Origin: Bacillus sp. SB49 | GTDB taxonomy: Bacteria; Bacillota; Bacilli; Bacillales; Halobacillaceae | Assembly: GCF_000469135.2 (NCBI RefSeq) | Contig: NZ_CP048117.1 | Coordinates: 1,463,501 to 1,527,500, forward strand | DNA: 64,000 nt | Reading direction: 5' to 3' | Shown: positions 13,101-21,358 of the stretch, in pieces | Numbering within the stretch: position 1 is the stretch's first letter | How the letters are laid out: every line of letters starts with the position of its first letter | Notes under the pieces: model-generated | What the model saw: only the letters and a program-made list of their open reading frames with translations | Databases searched by the model: none | Told to the model about the DNA's origin: nothing | Position numbers and translations under genes: made by a program

Positions 13101-13129
13101 TTGCAAATGGCCGGTTTTCAGATTACACT
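13101..13129 (+). promoter_or_regulatory. Promoter of lutP
   Basis: TTGCAA (13101-13106), a 17-bp spacer and TACACT (13124-13129). Transcription would start near 13136, right at the LutR-type operator. Confidence 0.65.
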
Positions 13130-13139
13130 ACATTAAACA

Positions 13140-13154
13140 GGTCATCAGATGACC
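13140..13154. promoter_or_regulatory. LutR-type operator, copy 1
   Basis: GGTCATCAGATGACC is a perfect palindrome just downstream of the lutP promoter. The same core occurs before lutA at 15603-15615, and the GntR-family regulator gene lies between them. Confidence 0.75.
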
Positions 13155-13171
13155 TTACTTATCCCATTTAT

Positions 13172-13185
13172 TGAAAGCGATTTCA
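13172..13185. promoter_or_regulatory. cre site in the lutP leader
   Basis: TGAAAGCGATTTCA fully matches TGNNANCGNTNNCA. It lies between the inferred transcription start and the ribosome site, so CcpA would block elongation. Confidence 0.6.
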
Positions 13186-13201
13186 AAAGGAGGAGATGCA
13201 T

Positions 13202-14788
13202 GTGTATTTACTTATAGCGTGGAGTGCTATTCTGTCCCCGTTCCTGTTCCTGGTAGTCTTCCGAATGCCTGCCAAGAAAGGAATGGCGATCAGCGCGGGA
13301 ATCGTCATATTTCTATCCTTCCTAGCTTGGGGGATGGAAGGACGTGTCATTGCCGCTTCGATATTGGAAGGAACACATAAAACACTGACTATTCTCTATA
13401 TCTTATTTGGTGCGATTGTTCTGCTCAACACATTGAAGAAAACGGGTGCGGTGGACAGGATCAACCAGGGGTTCCGGAACATCTCAACAGACATGCGGGT
13501 TCAAATCGTCATCGTCGCGTTTTTATTCGGGGCCTTAATTGAAGGGGCGGCCGGCTTTGGCACACCGGCTGCTGTCACCGGTCCGCTCATGGTCGCTCTA
13601 GGATTCACCCCAATGGCGGCTGCAGCCATTGCGCTGATCGCTGACAGTTCAGCCGTTTCCTTCGGGGCGGTGGGGACCCCGATTCAAGTCGGGCTCAGTA
13701 ATTTACCGGATGCTGGATTGCCTTTATACAGAGAAATCGGAATTCAGGTCGCTTTCTTCGACTTGTTCGCCGGCACATTTATTCCGTTTATCCTCGTTGT
13801 GGTGCTCACATGGTTCTTCGGGAAGCAGAAAGGACTCAGACCGGCGCTGGAGCTTGCGCCATGGACGCTCGTTGTCGGATTCATCTATACATCCTCTGCG
13901 TTTCTTTATGCGTACTTATTCGGACATGAATTCGTAGCTATCCTTGCATCATTGACCGGGCTTGCTGCTGCTGGAATCACCGCGAAGAAGGGCTGGCTCC
14001 TGCCGAAAACTACATGGCAGGAAGCGCTGCAGGAGGACTTTCGTATGGAAGATAAGAAACACCATATGACTCTTATCCAAGCATGGTCTCCCTATCTTCT
14101 CATCGTTGGTCTTCTGCTCCTTACGAGAATCGTTCCGGACGTGAAGGCATTCACGTTGAAGTACATAGACCTCACCTGGTCCAACATCTTAGGTGTAGAA
14201 GGGATTACATCCAGCTGGCAGGTACTGTATTCCCCCGGCTCTGTCCTCATTTTTTCTGCCATCATCGGAGGGATGCTGCAAAAGAAATCGTTTCGGGATT
14301 TTGCAAGTGCATCCAAAGAGTCGATTCTATCAATGAAAGATGCCACGCTCGCCCTTGTCGCGACATTGGCTCTCGTTCAAGTGTTTACGAACTCGGGAGT
14401 GAATGCCAACGAACTCCTTAGTATGCCGCAGTACATAGCTCAAAACCTTGCGGCCGGTTTCGGTTCGTTGTGGGTACTTGCTGCTCCTTTCCTCGGCCAG
14501 CTCGGAGCATTTATAACCGGCAGTGCTACGGTGTCTACGTTGACCTTCTCGCCCATCCAGCACAGTATTGCTGAGGAAGCGGCTCTTGCAAAAGATACGA
14601 TCCTTTCGCTTCAAGTTCTCGGTGCCGCTGCTGGAAATATGATTTGTGTCCACAATGTAGTTGCCGCAGGAACCGTTGTCGGTCTGACAGGAAAGGAAGG
14701 CGATATTATCCGGAAGACGCTCCTTCCCGCTTTGCTGTACGGCGTTCTTGCAGCTGCAGCCGCTCTCCTTTTCACTTTACTCAGGTAA
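13202..14788 (+). CDS. lutP: L-lactate permease LutP/LctP
   Basis: Membrane carrier for L-lactate uptake with about 13 hydrophobic segments. Conserved stretches include [17 protein letters not shown] and [13 protein letters not shown]. The length (about 528 residues) is normal. The GTG at 13202 is preferred because GGAGG at 13189-13193 is 8 nt upstream. The in-frame ATG at 13196 is only 2 nt from that site. It is the first gene of the lactate cluster and is controlled by a LutR-type operator and a cre site, so expression is expected with lactate and without glucose. Confidence 0.93.
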   Translation: MYLLIAWSAILSPFLFLVVFRMPAKKGMAISAGIVIFLSFLAWGMEGRVIAASILEGTHKTLTILYILFGAIVLLNTLKKTGAVDRINQGFRNISTDMRVQIVIVAFLFGALIEGAAGFGTPAAVTGPLMVALGFTPMAAAAIALIADSSAVSFGAVGTPIQVGLSNLPDAGLPLYREIGIQVAFFDLFAGTFIPFILVVVLTWFFGKQKGLRPALELAPWTLVVGFIYTSSAFLYAYLFGHEFVAILASLTGLAAAGITAKKGWLLPKTTWQEALQEDFRMEDKKHHMTLIQAWSPYLLIVGLLLLTRIVPDVKAFTLKYIDLTWSNILGVEGITSSWQVLYSPGSVLIFSAIIGGMLQKKSFRDFASASKESILSMKDATLALVATLALVQVFTNSGVNANELLSMPQYIAQNLAAGFGSLWVLAAPFLGQLGAFITGSATVSTLTFSPIQHSIAEEAALAKDTILSLQVLGAAAGNMICVHNVVAAGTVVGLTGKEGDIIRKTLLPALLYGVLAAAAALLFTLLR

Positions 14789-14858
14789 GAACCTTTCGAT
14801 TGTTCCGTTTTTGGAGTAGAATAAAGGTATCAAGTGACTGGAAGTTGGAGGCAGCAAG

Positions 14859-15572
14859 GTGGAATACAAACCAATTAGAACCAAGAAGATTTATGAACAG
14901 GTCGCCGATTCCCTGCTCGATTCTTTAAAGAATGGAACATTGAAGTCGGGAGACAAACTGGATAGTGTCGAGGTGCTGGCAAAGAATTTTGATGTCGGCA
15001 GATCCGCAATAAGGGAAGCGCTGAGTGCCTTGAGGGCGATGGGGCTGCTGGAGATGCGCCAGGGTGAAGGAACGTATGTGAAGTCCTTTGATGCGGCGCG
15101 GTTTTCGCTGCCTGTGTCTGTTGCTTTCCTGATGAAACCGGAAGATATGCGGGAGCTGCTTGAAGTGAGGAAAATCCTTGAAGTAGGTGCTGCTGGTTCT
15201 GCCGCGGTTTCTCGTTCGGAAGCGGACATTGCCAACATGAAGGATGCGCTGCGCTCCATGAAAGAGGCAGGAGGAAATGGGGAGCTGGGGGAACAAGCGG
15301 ATCTTTTCTTTCACATGGCGCTAGTCCGGGCTTCTCACAATCAGATGCTGATTAATTTGATGAGCAGCGTTTCCGAAATCATGGTTCAGGCAATGCGGGA
15401 AACTCGCAAGCTCCTCCATATCAACAACGGTACAGAAAGACTGCTTCAGGAGCATAAGCACGTCTTAGAAGCCATCATAAACAAAGAGGAAGAAGAGGCA
15501 AGGACAGCTATGTACGCTCACTTGAGCAGCGTCGAGCATTCTCTGGAGAATTACTTAAAAAAAGGATCCTGA
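14859..15572 (+). CDS. lutR: Lactate-responsive GntR/FadR regulator LutR
   Basis: Repressor of 237 residues. The N-terminal winged helix-turn-helix (GDKLDSVEVLAKNFDVGRSA, then IREALSALRAMGLLEMRQGEGTYV) is followed by an all-helical FCD effector domain with metal-type His residues in DLFFHMALVRASHN. The GTG start follows GGAGG by 7 nt. It sits between lutP and lutABC, and each of these has the same palindromic operator in front, so it almost certainly controls both. A terminator overlaps its stop codon, which separates it from lutA. Confidence 0.9.
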   Translation: MEYKPIRTKKIYEQVADSLLDSLKNGTLKSGDKLDSVEVLAKNFDVGRSAIREALSALRAMGLLEMRQGEGTYVKSFDAARFSLPVSVAFLMKPEDMRELLEVRKILEVGAAGSAAVSRSEADIANMKDALRSMKEAGGNGELGEQADLFFHMALVRASHNQMLINLMSSVSEIMVQAMRETRKLLHINNGTERLLQEHKHVLEAIINKEEEEARTAMYAHLSSVEHSLENYLKKGS

Positions 15573-15593
15573 TTTATTCAGCATCCTTTTTTA
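15557..15593 (+). terminator. Terminator of lutR
   Basis: AAAAAAGGAT and ATCCTTTTTT stem. The lutR stop codon lies in the loop. Confidence 0.85.
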
Positions 15594-15602
15594 AAACTGG
15601 TA

Positions 15603-15615
15603 GTCATCAGATGAC
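15603..15615. promoter_or_regulatory. LutR-type operator, copy 2
   Basis: GTCATCAGATGAC, identical in core to 13141-13153, and followed in both places by CTTA. It lies 30 nt before lutA. Confidence 0.75.
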
Positions 15616-15645
15616 CTTATGTATAAAGTTAGGAGAGGGTAAAAG

Positions 15646-16362
15646 ATGAAAGTTTCGTTGTTTATCACATGTCTATGCGACACGATTACACCGGATGTAG
15701 GAAAGGATACGGTCCAGCTCTTGGAGCGTTTTGGGTGCGAAGTTGATTTCCCTGATGGACAGACCTGCTGTGGGCAGCCTGCCTATAACAGTGGATACAG
15801 ACAGGAATCCAGTCAGGCAATGAAGCAGATGATTCGCGCCTTTGAATCATCCGAGTATGTGGTGGGCCCTTCCGGATCGTGCGTACAGATGATTAAGGAG
15901 TATCCAAACGTCCTGAAGGAAGAGCCGGAATGGCAAAAGAAAGCGGAGATACTTGCAGAAAAAACGTACGAACTGACGCAGTTTCTTGTAGACGTATTGA
16001 AAGTTGAAGACGTCGGTTCAACTTTTTGCGGCAAGGCGACCTATCACCCTTCCTGCCATATGACAAGGCTGCTGGGAGTGAAGGATGCACCGAGAATTTT
16101 ACTGGATCATGTGAAGGGGCTCGAATTGATTGAGCTGCCGATGGGCGAAGACTGCTGTGGATTCGGCGGCACGTTCGCTGTGAAGAATTCGGCAATTTCC
16201 GGGAGAATAGTTCAGGAGAAAGCGGAGCATGTAGAAGAAACCAATGCCAAGTATCTAATCGGAGGGGATATGGGATGCCTGTTGAATATGGGAGGACGTT
16301 TGAGAAGGAACGAACAGGGCGTGAAGGTACTCCATATTGCACAGGTATTGAACAGTCAATAA
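15646..16362 (+). CDS. lutA: Lactate utilization protein LutA
   Basis: Iron-sulfur cluster subunit of the LutABC complex that oxidises L-lactate to pyruvate. The 238-residue protein has two cysteine-rich CCG domains: DGQTCCGQPAYNSGY near residue 45 and EDCCGFGGTFAVKN near residue 170, each paired with a second Cys-containing segment. The ribosome site AGGAGAGGG precedes the ATG. It is the first gene of lutABC, directly behind the second LutR-type operator. Genes follow with 15-nt and overlapping junctions, so they are cotranscribed. Confidence 0.95.
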   Translation: MKVSLFITCLCDTITPDVGKDTVQLLERFGCEVDFPDGQTCCGQPAYNSGYRQESSQAMKQMIRAFESSEYVVGPSGSCVQMIKEYPNVLKEEPEWQKKAEILAEKTYELTQFLVDVLKVEDVGSTFCGKATYHPSCHMTRLLGVKDAPRILLDHVKGLELIELPMGEDCCGFGGTFAVKNSAISGRIVQEKAEHVEETNAKYLIGGDMGCLLNMGGRLRRNEQGVKVLHIAQVLNSQ

Positions 16363-16377
16363 AAGGAGGAGTGTATC

Positions 16378-17802
16378 ATGAGTATAAAAATAAGTGGAAA
16401 GCCTTATGCAGAAAGGATTCAGGATGGAATAGGAAATGGGTTCATGCGTCATGCTGTCTCGTCTGCACAGGGAAGGTTCCGTACAGGGCGTTTGAGGGCG
16501 GCTGATGAGCTCGGTGACTGGGAAGAATGGCGTACACTCGGGGAGGAAATCCGTGCCCATACAATGGAAAACCTTGATTATTATCTCTATCAGCTCAGTG
16601 AACAGGTGGAGAAAAGAGGTGGAAGTGTCTTCTTCGCTGAAACGGCGGAAGAAGCAAATGCCTACATACGAACCCTTGCAGAACAGAAGGAGGCGCGAAA
16701 GGTCGTCAAATCCAAATCGATGGTCACAGAGGAGATAGGGCTGAATGATGCGCTGACTGGGGCCGGGTGTGAGGTGGTGGAATCGGATCTCGGGGAGTGG
16801 ATTTTACAGTTGGATGACGAACCACCGTCTCATATCGTTACACCGGCTCTCCATAAAAATAAAGAACAGATCCGAGAAACGTTTCGGAAGAAAAAGGGAT
16901 ATAGCGGATCGGATGACCCTGGGGAGCTTGCTGCTTTCGCCCGTGAACAGCTTCGGAAGGATTTTCTTGGAGCAGATATTGGCGTGACCGGATGTAATTT
17001 CGCCGTCGCTGAATCTGGAGCAGTGACTCTTGTCACAAATGAAGGAAATGCCCGAATGGTGACAAGTCTTCCGAAAACACAGATTACGGTGATGGGAATG
17101 GAGCGAATTGTCCCGACATGGGAGGACCTGGAGGTTGTTGTTAGTCTGCTGACCAGATCTGCCGTCGGTCAGAAGCTTACCAGCTATGTCACGGCCCTCA
17201 CTGGTACGAAGCTGGAAGGAGAAGGAGACGGCCCGGAGGATTTTCATTTGGTCGTCGTGGATAATGGACGGTCTAAGATACTTGGCACGGAATTTCAATC
17301 GGCACTTCACTGTATCCGCTGTGCTGCTTGTATCAATGCATGTCCTGTATATCGCCACGTCGGTGGTCATGCTTACGGTTCCATCTATCCGGGACCGATC
17401 GGGGCAGTACTCACTCCACTTCTCGATGGATATGAGGATCATAAGGAACTTCCCTACGCTTCCAGCTTATGTGCGGCCTGTACGGAGGCGTGCCCGGTAA
17501 AAATTCCCCTACATGAACATTTGATTCGGCACAGGGAGATTATTGTGGAGCGGGAGCACAAGACATCGAAAGCGGAGCGGATCATGATGAACGGGTTTGC
17601 GAAATGGGCTTCTATTCCGGCTGCTTACAAGCTGTCTGCCAAATTGGCCGGCACAGCCTTGAAACCCTTGGTGAAAGATGGATATATCAGCAAAGGCCCT
17701 GGTCCGTTAAAAGGATGGACGGAGGAACGGGATTTTCCTGCCCCTCCGAAGACGAGCTTTCGTGATTGGTACAAACAAAGGGAACAGAGGAGGGAGCACT
17801 GA
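16378..17802 (+). CDS. lutB: Lactate utilization iron-sulfur protein LutB
   Basis: Electron-transfer subunit of LutABC. The protein (474 residues) has an LUD domain in the first 300 residues, including [20 protein letters not shown], and two [4Fe-4S] ferredoxin motifs: [14 protein letters not shown] near residue 315 and [13 protein letters not shown] near residue 365. This architecture and length are normal for LutB. AAAGGAGG lies before the ATG. The stop codon shares a base with the lutC start (TGATG), which indicates coupling. Confidence 0.95.
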   Translation: MSIKISGKPYAERIQDGIGNGFMRHAVSSAQGRFRTGRLRAADELGDWEEWRTLGEEIRAHTMENLDYYLYQLSEQVEKRGGSVFFAETAEEANAYIRTLAEQKEARKVVKSKSMVTEEIGLNDALTGAGCEVVESDLGEWILQLDDEPPSHIVTPALHKNKEQIRETFRKKKGYSGSDDPGELAAFAREQLRKDFLGADIGVTGCNFAVAESGAVTLVTNEGNARMVTSLPKTQITVMGMERIVPTWEDLEVVVSLLTRSAVGQKLTSYVTALTGTKLEGEGDGPEDFHLVVVDNGRSKILGTEFQSALHCIRCAACINACPVYRHVGGHAYGSIYPGPIGAVLTPLLDGYEDHKELPYASSLCAACTEACPVKIPLHEHLIRHREIIVEREHKTSKAERIMMNGFAKWASIPAAYKLSAKLAGTALKPLVKDGYISKGPGPLKGWTEERDFPAPPKTSFRDWYKQREQRREH

Positions 17803-18506
17803 TGGCTGTTTATAATGGTGAGGAATTCTTAAGTAAGCTGGCAGGAAGATTAGGAAGAGAGAGAAGAAAAGAAGTGCGCGCCCCTGTTTATTCTACCAGT
17901 CCGCAGGATCGAGTTTTTCAAGGTGCCGACCAAGACGACCTGATAGAGAAAATTGAGAAGCAGTGCCAGGTAATTCATACCGATTTCAGGAGGACGACAT
18001 TCGATGGACTCGAAGCTACTCTTCTTCAAATACTGGATCAATATGAGGTATCAAGTATTGTAAGTGCCGGAGGAAAACGACTGGAGGAATACAAGCTAGA
18101 CGAAATGTATGAACGATGGAGCCCTGGTCGCTTTGTTCATATATGGCAGGGGAAGAAGGGGGAAGAGAACATAGAAGTGGCCGAGCGTGCAGACACGGGA
18201 ATTGTTTTTAGTGATGTCACGTTGGCGGAATCGGGTACGGTTGTCCTTTACAACGATCATGATAATGGAAGATCGATCAGCCTTCTTCCAAAAACTTTTA
18301 TCGCCCTTATTCCAAAGAGTACCCTGGTGCCACGGATGACTCAGGCCGCCCGGTTGATTCATGAACAAGAAGTGGAAGGGAATGGGGTTCCCTCCTGCAT
18401 CAGCTTCATCACTGGCCCGAGCAACAGCGCGGACATCGAAATGCAGTTGATTGTCGGTGTTCACGGTCCCGTGAAAGCCTCCTATATTGTCATAGAGGAT
18501 AGATGA
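17802..18506 (+). CDS. lutC: Lactate utilization protein LutC
   Basis: LUD-domain subunit of the lactate oxidation complex, lacking cysteine clusters. The 234-residue product contains FSDVTLAESGTVVLY and, near the end, SFITGPSNSADIEMQLIVGVHGP, the LUD signature. The ATG at 17802 overlaps the lutB stop, and GGAGGGAG lies upstream. It is the last gene of the lut operon. No strong terminator is visible before the next gene at 18579. Confidence 0.94.
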   Translation: MAVYNGEEFLSKLAGRLGRERRKEVRAPVYSTSPQDRVFQGADQDDLIEKIEKQCQVIHTDFRRTTFDGLEATLLQILDQYEVSSIVSAGGKRLEEYKLDEMYERWSPGRFVHIWQGKKGEENIEVAERADTGIVFSDVTLAESGTVVLYNDHDNGRSISLLPKTFIALIPKSTLVPRMTQAARLIHEQEVEGNGVPSCISFITGPSNSADIEMQLIVGVHGPVKASYIVIEDR

Positions 18507-18578
18507 TCCTAAGGAAGGGGAAACGGCTTTCTTGTCGAATAGAATCAATATCAACTATTTAATCAGGGAGGCGTTCTT

Positions 18579-18959
18579 ATGTTCCAAAAGCTCGGACAGG
18601 TGATGGTGTATGTGGAGGATCAGGATAGGGCTGTCGATTTTTGGAAAGAGAAGCTGGGGTTTCACGTACGTTCGGAGGAAAAGGAAAGCGGGATGCGCTG
18701 GATCGAGTTGGCGCCGGAAGAAACATCGGAAACAAGCATCGTTCTTCATGACAAAGCCTTTGTCCAAAAGATGGATCCGGAGATGAATCTCGGTACCCCG
18801 TCGCTGATGTTCTTCACGGACGACCTTGATCACCTGTACGGAACGATGCAGAAGCGTGGTGTAACGGTCGGGGATGTAGTCGACATGCCCGGCGGCCGCG
18901 TGTTCAACTTTGCAGATGACGAAGGACAGTATTTCGCAGTTATGGAACAGAAAAAGTAA
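18579..18959 (+). CDS. VOC/glyoxalase-fold protein
   Basis: A 126-residue protein of the vicinal oxygen chelate fold, with one complete pair of beta-alpha-beta-beta-beta modules: LGQVMVYVEDQDRAVDFWKE at the start and DMPGGRVFNFADDEGQYFAV at the end. Members include glyoxalase I and fosfomycin or bleomycin resistance proteins. The sequence does not show which. AGGGAGG precedes the ATG. It is 72 nt after lutC and ends at its own terminator, so read-through from lut is possible. Confidence 0.8.
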   Translation: MFQKLGQVMVYVEDQDRAVDFWKEKLGFHVRSEEKESGMRWIELAPEETSETSIVLHDKAFVQKMDPEMNLGTPSLMFFTDDLDHLYGTMQKRGVTVGDVVDMPGGRVFNFADDEGQYFAVMEQKK

Positions 18960-18967
18960 GTCTATAG

Positions 18968-18995
18968 AAAAAGCCGGATCACTCCGGCTTTTTTT
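18968..18995 (+). terminator. Terminator of the VOC gene
   Basis: AAAAAGCCGG and CCGGCTTTTT stem with a 6-nt loop and a T tract. Confidence 0.92.
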
Positions 18996-19058
18996 GTGTC
19001 GTACCTTTTTTCTGTGATACATTAAAAAGAGAAAGAGGATAGACAGGAGGCAGTATAT

Positions 19059-19676
19059 ATGGACAGCATTATTTTTGACTTGGACGGAACCATTTGGGAT
19101 CCGATTGATACGGTGCTCGATGCTTGGAACAAAGCACTGGAGCAGGACGACAGGATCGATACGACATTCACCCGTGCCGACCTGGAAGGGGTTATGGGAC
19201 TTCAGGTGAAGGAAATGAGTGCAAAACTTATGCCGGAGCTTAAGGAAGCCGATCGTCTGGACATCATGGACCGCTGCTTCGAGCTTGAAGAAGAGCAGAT
19301 CCGGAAGCAGGGGGGAGCCCTTTTTCCACAGGTGGAAGAAGTGTTGGATCGGCTTTCTGATACCTATGATCTGTTTATCGTCAGCAACTGCCAGGACGGC
19401 TACATCGAGTCCTTCTATGAATATCACAAACTCGAACGCTACTTTAAAGATTATGAAAATCCGGGCCGGACGGGGTTGTCAAAAGGCGAAAATATCAAGC
19501 TGGTGATCGACCGCAACAACCTTGATGCCCCGGTGTACGTGGGGGATACGAACGGGGATGAGAAGGCGGCGTCGGATGCCGGCATCCCGTTTGTGTACGC
19601 GGCCTATGGTTTCGGTGAAGTCGAAGGATATGATAAGAAGATCGAAGCATTTAAGGATCTGGAACAGCTGTTCTAA
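19059..19676 (+). CDS. HAD-superfamily phosphatase
   Basis: A 205-residue cytoplasmic hydrolase of the phosphoglycolate phosphatase/beta-phosphoglucomutase type. Motif I is IIFDLDGTIWD at the N-terminus, motif II is VSNCQDG, the motif III Lys is likely in GLSKGENIKLV, and motif IV is YVGDTNGDEKAASDAGIP. A helical cap domain lies at residues 15-85. The substrate is probably a small sugar phosphate but cannot be named. AGGAGG lies 8 nt before the ATG. A small membrane protein gene follows 22 nt later. Confidence 0.85.
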   Translation: MDSIIFDLDGTIWDPIDTVLDAWNKALEQDDRIDTTFTRADLEGVMGLQVKEMSAKLMPELKEADRLDIMDRCFELEEEQIRKQGGALFPQVEEVLDRLSDTYDLFIVSNCQDGYIESFYEYHKLERYFKDYENPGRTGLSKGENIKLVIDRNNLDAPVYVGDTNGDEKAASDAGIPFVYAAYGFGEVEGYDKKIEAFKDLEQLF

Positions 19677-19698
19677 TATTTGTTTAAAGATAGGATGA

Positions 19699-20031
19699 AT
19701 GTACGTTTTGTTTGTTATGTATCTCGGAATGTCTGCCGGTATGAACGTCATGACCGGTGTTCATATAGCCATCGCTTTATTTGCCATCATCACAGCTAAT
19801 GCAGCGGAACGTTCGATCATTACGAAGCGGTCGAATAAGTATCTGTTTCTCGGAGTCAGTATCATCTACAGCCTCGTCGTTCCTTTCATCGCAGAACCGG
19901 TGATGGTGGAGGCTTCCCACGGGGACTCTCCGGGGTACTTCCGCTTCCTGCTGTTTCTAATTGTGCTTGGTTTTGTATTTGTACAAATCATTGGATATGA
20001 CCTGTTAAATCGCGTGACGGAAGACGATTGA
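19699..20031 (+). CDS. Small integral membrane protein, 110 residues
   Basis: Four hydrophobic segments (about 3-12/18-35, 48-63 and 80-100) indicate a membrane protein. The 22-nt gap after the HAD gene and the terminator at 20063 suggest a two-gene operon. The start is uncertain: ATG at 19699 has a short-spaced TAGGA site, and ATG codons at 19729 and 19741 are alternatives. I do not recognise the family. Confidence 0.6.
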   Translation: MYVLFVMYLGMSAGMNVMTGVHIAIALFAIITANAAERSIITKRSNKYLFLGVSIIYSLVVPFIAEPVMVEASHGDSPGYFRFLLFLIVLGFVFVQIIGYDLLNRVTEDD

Positions 20032-20062
20032 GGCGTGAAAGAGGAAGGTGGATGTAAGAATT

Positions 20063-20093
20063 AAAGGCTGTCTATGCGGACAGCCTTTTTTTT
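20063..20093 (+). terminator. Terminator after the 19699 gene
   Basis: AAAGGCTGTC and GGACAGCCTTT stem followed by a run of T. Confidence 0.9.
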
Positions 20094-20348
20094 CGTCAGC
20101 CGGTGATATCCTTTTCCTTTCCCTTCTCGTACGTGACGATGCTTGGAAGGAGAAACGAAATAAACAAGAAATAAAGCACGAGAGCGGCTGTGAAGACAGC
20201 AGAGGAATGGAGTAAGGGAACAAAATTCTACAAGATCGGGCAGGAATTGCATCGATACTTAGAGAAACAAGAACGTATATCCTGTGTGCGGAGGGGAGGT
20301 CGTTTCGTCAGCTGGTAAGAATCATCCTTTGTAATGGAGGGATTAAAG
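20094..20348. other. Gene-free stretch
   Basis: About 255 nt between a terminator and the VOC gene at 20349. Short frames here (for example on the minus strand near 20061-20252) lack ribosome sites and recognisable protein features. I see no clear promoter, repeat or riboswitch. Confidence 0.5.
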
Positions 20349-20771
20349 ATGGCTTTACAGGCTAAACAGACGTATCTGAATCTACCTGTCAAAGATCTGG
20401 ATAAATCCATGCGTTTCTTCAAGGAATTGGGGTTTGACTTTCATACCGATTATACGGACGACAAAGCAGCCTGTCTGATTATCAATGAACGGACGTTTCT
20501 CATGCTGCTGGTTAACGACATGTTTGATACGTTTACGAATAAGGAACGGGCAGACACGGCGAAACAGACGGAAATGATCATCGCCGTGTCCACCGATTCG
20601 CGGAAACAAGTCGATGACATCGTAAACAAAGCGCTGGAAGCCGGCGGGAAACCATCGAATGAACCATTTGATCACGGGTTTATGTACGGGTGGAGCTTCC
20701 AGGACCTTGACGGTCACCTTTGGGAAGTGATGTACATGGAAGAGAACGCGAATGAAGAGGCCGCAGGGTAA
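20349..20771 (+). CDS. VOC/glyoxalase-fold protein
   Basis: A 140-residue protein starting MALQAKQTYLNLPVKDLDKS, with a glyoxalase/bleomycin-resistance type fold and the closing segment FQDLDGHLWEVMYM, which holds the usual metal-ligand Glu. It resembles the 'lactoylglutathione lyase-like' group that is common in Bacillus and lacks a defined substrate. The ATG at 20349 is chosen because the GGAGGG ribosome site lies 7 nt upstream. The ATG at 20334 lies before that site. It appears to be a single-gene unit. Confidence 0.82.
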   Translation: MALQAKQTYLNLPVKDLDKSMRFFKELGFDFHTDYTDDKAACLIINERTFLMLLVNDMFDTFTNKERADTAKQTEMIIAVSTDSRKQVDDIVNKALEAGGKPSNEPFDHGFMYGWSFQDLDGHLWEVMYMEENANEEAAG

Positions 20772-20778
20772 GAAAAAA

Positions 20779-20812
20779 AGACGGAAGAGGCGTGCATTCC
20801 TCTTCCGTCTTT
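20779..20812. terminator. Bidirectional terminator between the VOC gene and csbD
   Basis: AAGACGGAAGAGG and CCTCTTCCGTCTT form a 13-bp stem flanked by A and T runs, serving both convergent genes. Confidence 0.88.
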
Positions 20813-20815
20813 ATG

Positions 20816-21007
20816 TTATCGATTATGTTTTTCGTTGTCTTTCATATTGCCGATGCCTTCCTGCATGCTGCCTTTCGTCTTGTCTTTCTTGCCTTCGCGC
20901 TGCATTTTCGGGTCGTCTTTGGCATTACCTACCTGGTCTTTCACTTCCCCTTTGACTTTGTTGACAGCACCTTTCACTTTATCGCTGAGTCCTTTGTTAT
21001 CTGCCAT
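20816..21007 (-). CDS. csbD: CsbD-family stress protein
   Basis: A 63-residue, very hydrophilic, lysine-rich protein (MADNKGLSDKVKGAVNKVKG...) of the CsbD/YjbJ family. These are general-stress proteins of unknown mechanism. The ATG at 21007 follows AAGGAG. A GTG or ATG three codons upstream is less well placed. A good SigB promoter lies 41 nt upstream, as expected for this family in Bacillus. It shares a bidirectional terminator with the convergent VOC gene. Confidence 0.88.
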   Translation of the reverse strand: MADNKGLSDKVKGAVNKVKGEVKDQVGNAKDDPKMQREGKKDKTKGSMQEGIGNMKDNEKHNR

Positions 21008-21047
21008 TTCGAACACTCCTTATGATAAAAGTGGTTGCAGAGTACTT

Positions 21048-21072
21048 GTACCCGCTGTGTACTTCCTGAAAC
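21048..21072 (-). promoter_or_regulatory. SigB promoter of csbD
   Basis: On the minus strand GTTTCA (21072-21067), a 13-bp spacer and GGGTAC (21053-21048), close to the SigB consensus GTTTAA-N12-14-GGGTAT. Confidence 0.7.
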
Positions 21073-21097
21073 ATGGGAATGGTTTTGGAGGAAAGCT

Positions 21098-21126
21098 TTT
21101 ACATGAAATGACGGCTGTGCTATAGT
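21098..21126 (+). promoter_or_regulatory. SigA promoter of the ABC-F gene
   Basis: TTTACA (21098-21103), a 17-bp spacer and TATAGT (21121-21126). It gives a leader of roughly 225 nt before the ABC-F start. Confidence 0.65.
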
Positions 21127-21132
21127 GGTTCT

Positions 21133-21333
21133 AACTTATGAAGAAGGGATGATGGGTGGCCGATGAAAAACTAATCTTATGTTCCAAAGTCTGAAATCGA
21201 AACATTTCATGCTTACGAATCTAGGATTAGTCTGCCCATTTTTCCATAGCGACAAGAGCTGTTCCCACGGGAAGGCTTTGTTTGTTGTTGTTTTCGTGCG
21301 GCTAATCCTTCCAGGAATCTGGGAGGATTTTTT
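21133..21333 (+). promoter_or_regulatory. Transcription attenuator leader of the ABC-F gene
   Basis: The leader ends in an intrinsic terminator (21304-21329 plus T tract). AGGATTAG at 21223-21230 is the exact complement of CTAATCCT at 21302-21309, which includes the base of the terminator's 5' arm, so pairing would prevent termination. A tiny ORF ATG-AAA-AAC-TAA lies at 21163-21174, behind GGGTGG. Ribosome-mediated attenuation with short upstream ORFs is known for related ABC-F genes such as Listeria lmo0919 and Bacillus vmlR. Induction by an antibiotic that stalls ribosomes is inferred here. Confidence 0.65.
21304..21333 (+). terminator. Attenuator terminator before the ABC-F gene
   Basis: AATCCTTCCAG and CTGGGAGGATT form an 11-bp stem with one G-T pair and a GAAT loop, followed by TTTT, 25 nt upstream of the coding start. 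Confidence 0.85.
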
Positions 21334-21358
21334 GTTCTCCTGGAAAAGAGAGGATCGG

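Noticed and set aside
18555-19427. 290-codon minus-strand frame over the VOC and HAD genes
   Set aside because: It spans two clear plus-strand genes and a terminator, with no ribosome site.
21179-21358. N-terminal extension of the ABC-F protein
   Set aside because: It runs through the attenuator terminator, has no ribosome site, and is absent from the usual ABC-F start. Kept only as a remark in the findings.
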